A stretch of DNA of 64,000 nt from Streptomyces coacervatus. Lineage in GTDB: Bacteria > Actinomycetota > Actinomycetes > Streptomycetales > Streptomycetaceae. The stretch lies in assembly GCF_029223485.1 (NCBI RefSeq), contig NZ_JARHTP010000003.1:1-64000 (forward strand), in the 5' to 3' direction. The notes beneath the pieces are model-generated. The model worked only from the letters and a program-made list of their open reading frames with translations, searched no databases and was not told the DNA's origin. The translations under genes were made by a program, and so were the position numbers. This document shows positions 35,102 to 42,344 of this stretch, in pieces; the stretch's first letter is position 1; the number at the start of each line of letters is the position of its first letter.

Positions 35102-36625
35102 ATGACAGCGCCTCACCCGCGCTACCGCCGCGCGATCGCGATCCCGCTCGGGATGGCGACGGCAACGGCCCTCGCGTTCCTCCCGAACGTCACGGCCGCG
35201 GCGGCGGACACCGCGCCGACCGCCTCGACCGCCGCCGACGCGAGCCCGCTCAGCTACGTCGTCAACGTCCGCCCCGGGCACGGCACTTCGGCGTATGTGG
35301 ACAAGGCGATAGCCGAGGCCGGCGGCACGATCGTGACGTCGTACGACGAGATCGGCGTGATCGTCGTCCACTCGGCGAACCCCGACTTCGCCAGGACCAT
35401 CCGCACGGTGCACGGGGTGGAGTCGGCCGGCAACACCCGCAACGCTCCGCTGCCTGCTCAGTCGACGACCGACGTGGGCACACCCAAGGCGCTCACCGCC
35501 GAGGAGCTGAAGGGCGTTCAGGCCGCCGACGGGCAGGATCCGTTGGAGCCCCTGCAGTGGGATCTCGCCGCCATCAAGGCGGACAAGGCGCACGAGAAGT
35601 CGCTGGGCAGCCCGAAGGTCACGGTCGGCGTGATCGACACCGGCGTCGACGACACGCACCCCGACATCGCGCCGAACTTCAACCGGAACGCCTCGGTCAA
35701 CTGCGTGTCGGGCAAGCCGGACACCACCGACGGCGCCTGGCGTCCCGCGGCCGGGGAGAGCCCGCACGGCACGCATGTGGCGGGCGAGATCGCGGCCGCG
35801 AAGAACGGCATCGGCATGACCGGTGTCGCACCTGGCGTGAAGGTCGCGGGCATCAAGGTGGCCGACCCGAAGGGCTACTTCTACACCGAGGCCGTGGTCT
35901 GCGGATTCGTGTGGGCGGCCGAACACGGTGTCGACGTCACCAACAACAGCTATTACACCGACCCCTGGTACTTCAACTGCACCGACGACCCGGACCAGAA
36001 GGCGCTCGTGGACGCCGTCACCCGGGCCGCGCGGTTCGCGGAGCGCAAGGGCACGGTCAACGTCGCGGCAGCCGGCAACGAGAACTACGACCTGGCGTCG
36101 GACTCGATCACGGACCCGTCCTCGCCGAACGACGGCACGCCCTCCGACCGGGCGATCGACCCGTCCAAGTGCCTTGACATTCCGACCCAGTTGCCGGGTG
36201 TGGTGACCGTAGCGGCGACCGGCGCGAAGGGCATCAAGTCGTCGTTCTCCAACTACGGTCTGGGCACCATCGACGTGGCCGCGCCGGGCGGCGACTCGAC
36301 CCGCTACCAGGCCCCGGCCCCGCCGGCCACGAGCGGTCAGATCCTGGGCACGCTGCCCGGCGGCAAGTGGGGCTACATGGCCGGTACGTCGATGGCCTCG
36401 CCGCATGTGGCGGCCGTCGCCGCATTGATCAAGTCAACCCACCCGTACGCCTCGCCGGCCCTGGTGAAGGCCCTGCTGTACGCCGAGGCCGACGCCACGG
36501 CGTGCACGGACCCGTACGACATCAACGGGGACGGCAAGGTCGACGCGGTGTGCCAGGGGCCGAAGAACTACAACGGCTTCTACGGCTGGGGCACCGTGGA
36601 CGCGTTGAACGCGGTGACCAAGTAG
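35102..36625 (+). CDS. secreted subtilisin-like S8 peptidase 2
   Basis: 507 residues, a paralogue of the preceding gene with the same order: signal peptide, propeptide, S8 domain with Asp179 (VIDTGVDDTHPD), His222, Asn326 and Ser430 (GTSMASPHV). The two share long identical segments (for example GVIVVHSANPDFA, DDTHPDIAPNF and TQLPGVVTV), so they arose by tandem duplication. GGAGA precedes ATG 35102. The C-terminal FYGWGTVDALNAV mirrors FYGFGIVNALRAV of the first copy. Confidence 0.93.
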   Translation: MTAPHPRYRRAIAIPLGMATATALAFLPNVTAAAADTAPTASTAADASPLSYVVNVRPGHGTSAYVDKAIAEAGGTIVTSYDEIGVIVVHSANPDFARTIRTVHGVESAGNTRNAPLPAQSTTDVGTPKALTAEELKGVQAADGQDPLEPLQWDLAAIKADKAHEKSLGSPKVTVGVIDTGVDDTHPDIAPNFNRNASVNCVSGKPDTTDGAWRPAAGESPHGTHVAGEIAAAKNGIGMTGVAPGVKVAGIKVADPKGYFYTEAVVCGFVWAAEHGVDVTNNSYYTDPWYFNCTDDPDQKALVDAVTRAARFAERKGTVNVAAAGNENYDLASDSITDPSSPNDGTPSDRAIDPSKCLDIPTQLPGVVTVAATGAKGIKSSFSNYGLGTIDVAAPGGDSTRYQAPAPPATSGQILGTLPGGKWGYMAGTSMASPHVAAVAALIKSTHPYASPALVKALLYAEADATACTDPYDINGDGKVDAVCQGPKNYNGFYGWGTVDALNAVTK

Positions 36626-36642
36626 GCCGGACGAGGCCGATA

Positions 36643-36659
36643 TATTGATTCAGTCAATA
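36643..36659. promoter_or_regulatory. palindromic operator upstream of the CoA-transferase gene
   Basis: TATTGA-TTCAG-TCAATA: perfect 6-base half sites around a 5-base spacer, an AT-rich island in GC-rich DNA, ending 15 bases before the start codon. The symmetry and size suit a TetR-type repressor, but no regulator is encoded beside it. Confidence 0.6.
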
Positions 36660-36674
36660 CTGCATAGTGAAGTA

Positions 36675-38039
36675 ATGACTGGAATCAAGATTGCCTGGTC
36701 CGCGCTGGGCGGCGACCCCGCCCTTCTCCCACGAGTGTCGACCGTGGTGCGGGAGGGTGCGCTCGAAGCGCGCCTTCCCGTACGGGAGTTGGCGCGGGCC
36801 TGCGTCGGAGCGTGTGCGCTGGCCGGTGCCGAGCTGGGGGCGCGGCGGGGCGGGCCGGCGGCGGTACCCGATGTGCGGGTGGACGACGGGGCCGTCGCTG
36901 CGGCCTTCCACAGTGAGCGGCAGCTGCTGGTCGACGGGCGGGCGCCGGTCACCTTCGCGCCGTTGTCGCGGTTCTGGCGGACGGCGGACGGGTGGGTGCG
37001 GACGCATGCGAACTACCCGCACCACCGGGCGCGGCTGCTGGACGCGTTGGGGGTGCCGGACGATGTGACCGCCGTCGAAGCGGCGCTGGCCGAGCGGTCC
37101 TCCCTGGAGGTCGAGGAGACCGTGTACGGGGCCGGGGGTCTGGCCGTGGCACTGCGGACCGCCAAGGAGTGGGCCGCGCACGAGCAGGCCGTCGCGGTGG
37201 CTGCGCGGCCGCTGGTGGAGCGCGAGCGGCTCGACTCCGCACGCACACGCGTGCTCGCCCCGCTCGACGCAACTCCCCTGCTGCCCGCGGCCGGAGTGCG
37301 GGTCCTCGACCTGACCCGGGTCCTGGCCGGTCCGGTCGCCACCCGCACGCTCGCCCTGCTGGGCGCGGACGTACTGCGCGTCGACCACCCGCAGCTGCCC
37401 GAACTGTCCGACCAGCACGCCGACACGGGCTTCGGGAAGCGGTCGACGACGCTGGACCTGGTGGCCGGCCGGCGCACCTTCGAGGAGCTGCTCGCGGCGG
37501 CGGACGTGGTCGTCACGGGCTACCGGCCGGGCGCCCTGGACCGGTTCGGGCTGTCGCCGCAGGCGCTTTCGGAACGGCGGCCCGGGCTGGTCGTGGCGCA
37601 GGTGTCGGCATGGGGCGCGTACGGGCCGTGGGGTGAGCGGCGCGGCTTCGACAGCCTGGTGCAGGTGGCCTCGGGGATCGCCGCCGTCGAGGGCTCCATG
37701 GAGCAGCCGGGTGCGCTGCCCGCGCAGGCGCTCGACCACGGGACCGGCTATCTGCTGGCGGCGGCCGTGCTGCGGGCGCTGACCGAGCAGTCGCACGAGG
37801 GCGGCAGCCGGTTCGTACGACTGGCACTGGCGCGGACGGCGGAGTGGCTCCTGAACGGCATGGGGGCCGGTGCCGCGGGGGACAACTCGTACGACGGGCC
37901 CGGTGCGTGGCTGGCCGAGACGGACAGCTCGCTGGGGCGGCTGCGATATGCCCTGCCGCCGGTCTCCTTCGCGGGCGGGCCCGTCGACTGGGCACGGCCG
38001 CCGGTGCCCTGGGGGACGGATCCCGCGCGGTGGGTCTGA
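36675..38039 (+). CDS. family III CoA transferase (CaiB/BaiF), probably permuted
   Basis: A 454-residue enzyme of the type III CoA-transferase family. The Rossmann opening VRVLDLTRVLAGPVATRTLALLGADVLRVDHP appears only at about residue 206, and the GFDSLVQVASG segment with the likely catalytic Asp follows. The preceding 200 residues include WRTADGWVRTHANYPHHR and LLDALG, which look like the C-terminal subdomain of normal family members. ATG 36675 is the start; the operator precedes it. The acyl substrate is unknown. Confidence 0.85.
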   Translation: MTGIKIAWSALGGDPALLPRVSTVVREGALEARLPVRELARACVGACALAGAELGARRGGPAAVPDVRVDDGAVAAAFHSERQLLVDGRAPVTFAPLSRFWRTADGWVRTHANYPHHRARLLDALGVPDDVTAVEAALAERSSLEVEETVYGAGGLAVALRTAKEWAAHEQAVAVAARPLVERERLDSARTRVLAPLDATPLLPAAGVRVLDLTRVLAGPVATRTLALLGADVLRVDHPQLPELSDQHADTGFGKRSTTLDLVAGRRTFEELLAAADVVVTGYRPGALDRFGLSPQALSERRPGLVVAQVSAWGAYGPWGERRGFDSLVQVASGIAAVEGSMEQPGALPAQALDHGTGYLLAAAVLRALTEQSHEGGSRFVRLALARTAEWLLNGMGAGAAGDNSYDGPGAWLAETDSSLGRLRYALPPVSFAGGPVDWARPPVPWGTDPARWV

Positions 38040-38159
38040 GTCACGGTCTCTGAGTCAGGGGAGCGACCGAAAACGTACCCATGGGCAGAATGCCGTACCC
38101 CAGTTGTCTTACTCCACTTGCCCGGTTCTGCGGCGGCTGGCGAACATCGTGAGGTGACG

Positions 38160-39164
38160 TTGACAAAACCCACGGCCGGGGAGGCCGGGGCCAGGGGGCC
38201 GGTAGGGCGCCCCGGTGCCGGCCGGGCCGTCGCCGTCCTCGTCCTGGTGGCTCTGGCCGCGCTGATACCGCTGCTCGGCCCGTCCACCGCGCTGCACGAC
38301 ACGGGGGAGGCCGCCGCACCCGGAGTCGGGGGCATCGCGCTGTTGCGGGCGGTGCTGTTCGCCGCGCTGTGCGTGCCGCTGGGCGAGTTGTTGGTGAACC
38401 GTCTGGTCCGTTCGCTGCCCGGCACCCCCGAGGCCGTGCCCCGCAGTTGGGCGCCGTACGCGGCCGCCGCCGGTTTCGTCGCCGCACTGGGCCTCGCCTC
38501 GGTCGTGTCCACCGGCAACCTGGTGCCGCACAGCCTCGCCGACATCAACGTCGGCGGCCTCTACGACTCGCGGGACGGCCGGCTCGCGCTGGTCGAGGTC
38601 AACGCCTTTCTCGCGGCGGGTCTCTGCGCCCTCTCGCGCCGCCCGGTCACCCAGGTCTGGCCGCTGGCCGCGGTCGTCGCCGCGGAGGCCCTGCGCGCGC
38701 ACCCCTCCACCGAACACAGTCCGCTGGTCGGATCGGGGCTGACGGTGGTGCACCTGACGTGCGCGACGCTATGGACGGGCAGTCTGCTGTACACGCTGCG
38801 GACGGTGCGCCGGTGGGGCCGCTCGGAGCTGGGCGCGGCCCTGTTGGGGCTGTACGCGCGCGTGGCGGCCGTTCTGCTGGCGGTCATCACCGCGACCGGG
38901 GTGTGGAGTTCGCTGCGCCGCATGCCGTCGCACACGATCCTGGACCAGCTGACGACGACGGCGTACGGGCGCACCCTGCTCGCCAAGGTGATCCTCGTGG
39001 CCGTCGTCGCCCTGCTCGCCCTGTGGGCGCGGATCCGGCTGCGCCGCGCCGCCGACCCGCTGACGGCCTGCTTCCCCGCGCGCATGGAGATCGCCGCGCT
39101 CGCGGTGGTGGTCCTGGTGTCGGGGCTGCTGACGGCGCTGCCGCTGCCGATCCGCTGGTCGTGA
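38160..39164 (+). CDS. CopD-family membrane protein
   Basis: 334 residues with about nine membrane helices and the CopD-domain segment VVHLTCATLWTGSLLYTL, which carries a conserved His near a membrane face. CopD proteins are tied to copper uptake across the membrane. There is no CopC domain at the N terminus. The start is unclear: TTG 38160 has GAGG 5 bases upstream, while GTG 38154 is the alternative. No other copper gene is adjacent. Confidence 0.78.
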   Translation: MTKPTAGEAGARGPVGRPGAGRAVAVLVLVALAALIPLLGPSTALHDTGEAAAPGVGGIALLRAVLFAALCVPLGELLVNRLVRSLPGTPEAVPRSWAPYAAAAGFVAALGLASVVSTGNLVPHSLADINVGGLYDSRDGRLALVEVNAFLAAGLCALSRRPVTQVWPLAAVVAAEALRAHPSTEHSPLVGSGLTVVHLTCATLWTGSLLYTLRTVRRWGRSELGAALLGLYARVAAVLLAVITATGVWSSLRRMPSHTILDQLTTTAYGRTLLAKVILVAVVALLALWARIRLRRAADPLTACFPARMEIAALAVVVLVSGLLTALPLPIRWS

Positions 39165-39231
39165 CATCAATCAGTTGATCAACCCGTCGATGGAGATCAA
39201 CCATTGACGAGGGGTCAGACGACTGGTCAAT

Positions 39232-39270
39232 CGTTGATCAGTCGCTCGTTGATCAGTCGCTCGTTGATGC
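39232..39270. repeat. 15-bp tandem repeat, 2.5 copies
   Basis: CGTTGATCAGTCGCT at 39232-39246 and 39247-39261, then a partial copy CGTTGAT. The surrounding 39166-39270 is unusually AT-rich and holds further TTGATCA and GGTCAA words. It lies between the convergent CopD and VIT1 genes. Confidence 0.8.
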
Positions 39271-39279
39271 CGAGCACTG

Positions 39280-39990
39280 CTAGACCCCGGCCGCCCCCAG
39301 CAGCGTCCCCGCCACGTAGGTCACCCCCATGGCCAGGGCCCCGCCCACCACATTGCGCAGCACGGCCTGTCCGGGCCGGGCGCCGCCGAGCCGTGCGCTG
39401 GTCCAGCCGGTGAGGACGAGGGCGGCCAGCACGGAGACCACAGTGACCGGGAGCCGCCAGTCCACGGGCGGCAGCACGATCGCCAGCAGCGGCAGCAGCG
39501 CCCCCACGGTGAACGCCAGGAAGCTCGCCCACGCCGCGTGCCACGGATTGGTCAGCTCGTCGGGGTCGATGCCGAGCTCCACGCGGGCGTGCGCCCTGAG
39601 CGCGTCCCGTTCCGTCAGCTGCTGGGCCGCCTCCTCGGCGACCTCGCGCGACAGCCCCCGCTCCTCCAGCAACCCGGTCAGCTCCCGCAGCTCCGCCTCC
39701 GGCTGCTCGCGCAACTCCCGCCGTTCCAGGGCGAGGGCGGCCATCTCGGAATCCCGCTGGGTGGAGACGGACACGTACTCCCCCGCGGCCATCGACATCG
39801 ACCCGGCCAGCAGTCCCGCCAGCCCGGCGGTGAGCAGGGCCGAGCGGTCGTCCGTCACGCCGGCCACGCCGACGACGAGACCCGCGGTGGAGACGATGCC
39901 GTCGTTCGCGCCCAGAACGGCCGCGCGCAGCCAGTTCAGCCGCTCGCCCAGCGCGCCCCTGTGCGCCTCGTCGTGCGTTGGTTCCGTCAC
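39280..39990 (-). CDS. VIT1/CCC1-family iron/manganese transporter
   Basis: 236 residues: GANDGIVSTAGLVVGVAGV in helix 1, a second helix with AGSMSMAAGEYVSVSTQRD, a charged cytoplasmic metal-binding helical region (about 90-160) and C-terminal helices. The family moves Fe2+ or Mn2+ out of the cytosol. GTG 39990 (giving MTEPTHDEAHRG) fits the family start; longer readings add a low-complexity N terminus. Confidence 0.88.
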   Translation of the reverse strand: MTEPTHDEAHRGALGERLNWLRAAVLGANDGIVSTAGLVVGVAGVTDDRSALLTAGLAGLLAGSMSMAAGEYVSVSTQRDSEMAALALERRELREQPEAELRELTGLLEERGLSREVAEEAAQQLTERDALRAHARVELGIDPDELTNPWHAAWASFLAFTVGALLPLLAIVLPPVDWRLPVTVVSVLAALVLTGWTSARLGGARPGQAVLRNVVGGALAMGVTYVAGTLLGAAGV

Positions 39991-40156
39991 ACCCGGGAGG
40001 ATCCCACCCGGGACGCCACCGAACCCGTACCGACGCCCGAAAAGGTCCATGGCCGGGGGCACAGACATTCGCGCCATTCGCCGCAGTCGAACAGCCCTGC
40101 GCGGAAGGCCACCTGACGGACAGGACTGTCAGTGGCGGCCCGTATCCTCAGGAACC

Positions 40157-41146
40157 ATGCTCGAAGACCTCACGACGGCAGCGTCCTCCCCCACAGCGTG
40201 GCCGGCCGCGTATCCGCAGGGATACGCGGTCGTTGACGTGGAGACCACCGGCCTGGCCCGGGACGACCGGATAATCTCCGCGGCCGTCTACCGGCTGGAT
40301 ACGCATGGCGAGGTCGAGGACCACTGGTACACGATGGTCAACCCGGAGCGGGACCCGGGGCCGGTGTGGATCCACGGTCTGACGAGCGAGGTGCTGGAGG
40401 GCGCGCCCCTCTTCCAGGACATCGCCGAGGAGTTCGCGACCCGGCTGGAGGGCCGGGTGCTCGTCGCGCACAACGCGGTCTTCGACTGGCAGATGATCGC
40501 GCGGGAGTACGCGCGCGCGGAGCGCGAGGCGCCGGTCCGGCAGCGGCTGTGCACCATCGCGCTCTCCAAGGAGCTGGGGCTGCCGCTGCCCAACCACAAG
40601 CTGGAGTCGCTGGCCGCCCACTTCGGTGTCGTACAGCAGCGCGCGCACCACGCGCTGGACGACGCGCGCGTGCTGGCAGAGGCGTTCCGGCCGAGCCTGC
40701 GGGCCGCCGCGGCCGGGGGCGTACGGCTGCCGCTGCACGAGTGCCGACCGCTGACGGAGTGGGCGGACCGCCCGGCGCCGCGGATCGGACAGCAGAGCGG
40801 CGGCTACGGCAGCTACCAGCCGAGCAGTTGGCGTCCGTCCCGCAAAAGGCCCGCATGCCCGTATCCCAACCCAGGGCGTTACGAAGAGGGCAAACCGCTC
40901 AAGCAGGGCATGCGGATCGCCTTCTCCGGAGACACCTCGGTCGAGCGGGAGCTGCTGGAGGACCGCGCGGTCGAGGCGGGCCTGCACGTGGCGACGAGCC
41001 TGTCCCGGCTGACCAGCCTGCTCGTCACGAACGACCCGGACTCGGGTACGTCGAAGGTGGTCAAGGCCCGGCAGTACGGAACACCGGTGGTGGACGAGGC
41101 GGCGTTCGGTCAGCTGCTCAGGGATGTGGAGCCCGCGGACGGGTGA
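40157..41146 (+). CDS. DEDDh 3'-5' exonuclease with BRCT-like C terminus
   Basis: 329 residues. The DnaQ-like exonuclease domain (about 20-185) has ExoI VVDVETTGL (Asp, Glu), ExoII VLVAHNAVFDWQM, and ExoIII HHALDDARVLAEAF with the His and Asp of the DEDDh set. A proline/arginine linker (200-245) leads to a BRCT-like domain (250-325, MRIAFSGDTSVERELLEDRA to LLVTNDP). Resembles Pol III epsilon-type proofreading or repair nucleases of actinobacteria. Start ATG 40157. Confidence 0.9.
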   Translation: MLEDLTTAASSPTAWPAAYPQGYAVVDVETTGLARDDRIISAAVYRLDTHGEVEDHWYTMVNPERDPGPVWIHGLTSEVLEGAPLFQDIAEEFATRLEGRVLVAHNAVFDWQMIAREYARAEREAPVRQRLCTIALSKELGLPLPNHKLESLAAHFGVVQQRAHHALDDARVLAEAFRPSLRAAAAGGVRLPLHECRPLTEWADRPAPRIGQQSGGYGSYQPSSWRPSRKRPACPYPNPGRYEEGKPLKQGMRIAFSGDTSVERELLEDRAVEAGLHVATSLSRLTSLLVTNDPDSGTSKVVKARQYGTPVVDEAAFGQLLRDVEPADG

Positions 41147-41209
41147 TTGCCGTGCGACTCGCCCGCCGACCGCTCGCCCGTGCGGCGGCGAAGGCTCACC
41201 CTGTGGCGC

Positions 41210-41443
41210 ATGGCGACCTGTGAAGTATGTGGCAATGACTACGGAATGACCTTCGAGGTGCATGCGCAGGGAGCGGTGCATGTATTCGACTGCTTCTCCT
41301 GTGCGATCCACCGCATGGCACCCGTGTGCGAGCACTGTCGTGTGTCGATCATCGGGCAGGGGGTCGAGGTCGAGGGCCAGTGGTTCTGCGGAGCGCACTG
41401 CGCCCGCGAGGAGGGCAAGGTGGGCATCGTCGACAAGGTGTAA
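41210..41443 (+). CDS. double zinc-finger (LIM-like) microprotein
   Basis: 77 residues with eight regularly spaced cysteines: Cys4-x2-Cys7, Cys28-x2-Cys31, Cys40-x2-Cys43, Cys60 and Cys64, plus His24, His34 and His63. This is the spacing of two stacked treble-clef fingers as in a LIM domain. Unrecognised function; no DNA-binding motif is obvious, so protein binding is more likely. It starts at ATG 41210, 63 bases after the exonuclease, and a strong hairpin follows. Confidence 0.75.
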   Translation: MATCEVCGNDYGMTFEVHAQGAVHVFDCFSCAIHRMAPVCEHCRVSIIGQGVEVEGQWFCGAHCAREEGKVGIVDKV

Positions 41444-41462
41444 CCCGCTACCCGCCTGAATG

Positions 41463-41495
41463 CACCCCACGACCGAGTTGTACGGTCGTGGGGTG
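41463..41495 (+). terminator. strong hairpin spanning the SURF1 start
   Basis: Perfect 13-bp stem CACCCCACGACCG (41463-41475) with CGGTCGTGGGGTG (41483-41495), loop AGTTGTA. It begins 19 bases after the zinc-finger stop and its last three bases are the probable GTG start of the SURF1 gene. It can be a terminator, or it can mask that start. Confidence 0.8.
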
Positions 41496-42284
41496 TACCG
41501 CTTCCTGTTGTCCCGGCAGTGGGTGATCCTCACCCTGATCGCCCTTCTCCTGATCCCCACGATGATCAGGCTGGGCATCTGGCAGAAGCACCGCTACGAG
41601 ATGCGCACCGCCCGCAACGACCTGGTCTCCTCGGCGCTGCATGCGAGGCCGGTCCCCGTGGAGCGGCTGACCTCCCCCGGGCACGCGGTCACCAGCAGCG
41701 AGAAGTACCGCACCGTCACCGCGACGGGCACCTTCGACACCGCCCACGAGGAAGTCGTCAGGCGCCGCACCAACTCCGACGACGAGGTCGGCTTCCATGT
41801 CCTGACCCCCTTCGTCCTGACGGACGGCAAGGTGGTGCTGGTCAACCGCGGCTGGATCCCGGCGAACGGGGCGCAGACCACCTTCCCGAAGATCCCCGCA
41901 CCGCCCGCCGGCAAGGTCACCATCAAGGGGCGGCTGAAGGCCGACGAGACGACCGCGGCGAGCGGCATCAAGGAGATCAAGGGGCTGCCGGACCGGCAGA
42001 TCATGCTGATCAACAGCGCTGAGCAGGCCCGGCGTCTGGGCGCCACGGTCCTCGGCGGTTACATCGAGCAGACGGCGCCCGAGGCGAAGGGCGACAGCCC
42101 CGAGCAGATCTCCGACCCCGGCAGCGAGGACGCCCCGCTGAACTACGCGTACATGATCCAGTGGTGGCTGTTCGCCGCCGGCGTCCCGTGGGGCTGGTGG
42201 GTGCTGGTGCGCCGCGAGCGCCGCGACCGGGCGGAGTCGGCGGCCGGAGAACAGGCGCAGGAAGCGGAACCGGCGGCGGTGTAG
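41493..42284 (+). CDS. SURF1-family cytochrome oxidase assembly protein
   Basis: 263 residues, VYRFLLSRQWVILTLIALLL at the first membrane helix and a second helix near the C terminus (WWLFAAGVPWGWWVLVRRER), bracketing the extracellular beta domain with VLVNRGWIP. SURF1 proteins help assemble cytochrome c oxidase, probably haem A delivery. GTG 41493 gives the family N terminus; the upstream ATG 41460 would encode the hairpin arm and is rejected. Confidence 0.88.
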   Translation: MYRFLLSRQWVILTLIALLLIPTMIRLGIWQKHRYEMRTARNDLVSSALHARPVPVERLTSPGHAVTSSEKYRTVTATGTFDTAHEEVVRRRTNSDDEVGFHVLTPFVLTDGKVVLVNRGWIPANGAQTTFPKIPAPPAGKVTIKGRLKADETTAASGIKEIKGLPDRQIMLINSAEQARRLGATVLGGYIEQTAPEAKGDSPEQISDPGSEDAPLNYAYMIQWWLFAAGVPWGWWVLVRRERRDRAESAAGEQAQEAEPAAV

Positions 42285-42344
42285 CCGGGCGGCACCCCCG
42301 CCCCGCGGGGCCGTCACTCCCCCGGCCCCACCCCTGATTGCCCG

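Noticed and set aside
33401..36406. A 1001-codon open frame on the minus strand across both S8 peptidase genes
   Set aside because: It is antisense to two clear peptidases with full catalytic triads; no family-like motif is present.
39204..39413. Small plus-strand open frame with ISRSLISRSL repeats
   Set aside because: It only reflects the 15-bp tandem DNA repeat and runs antisense into the VIT1-type gene.
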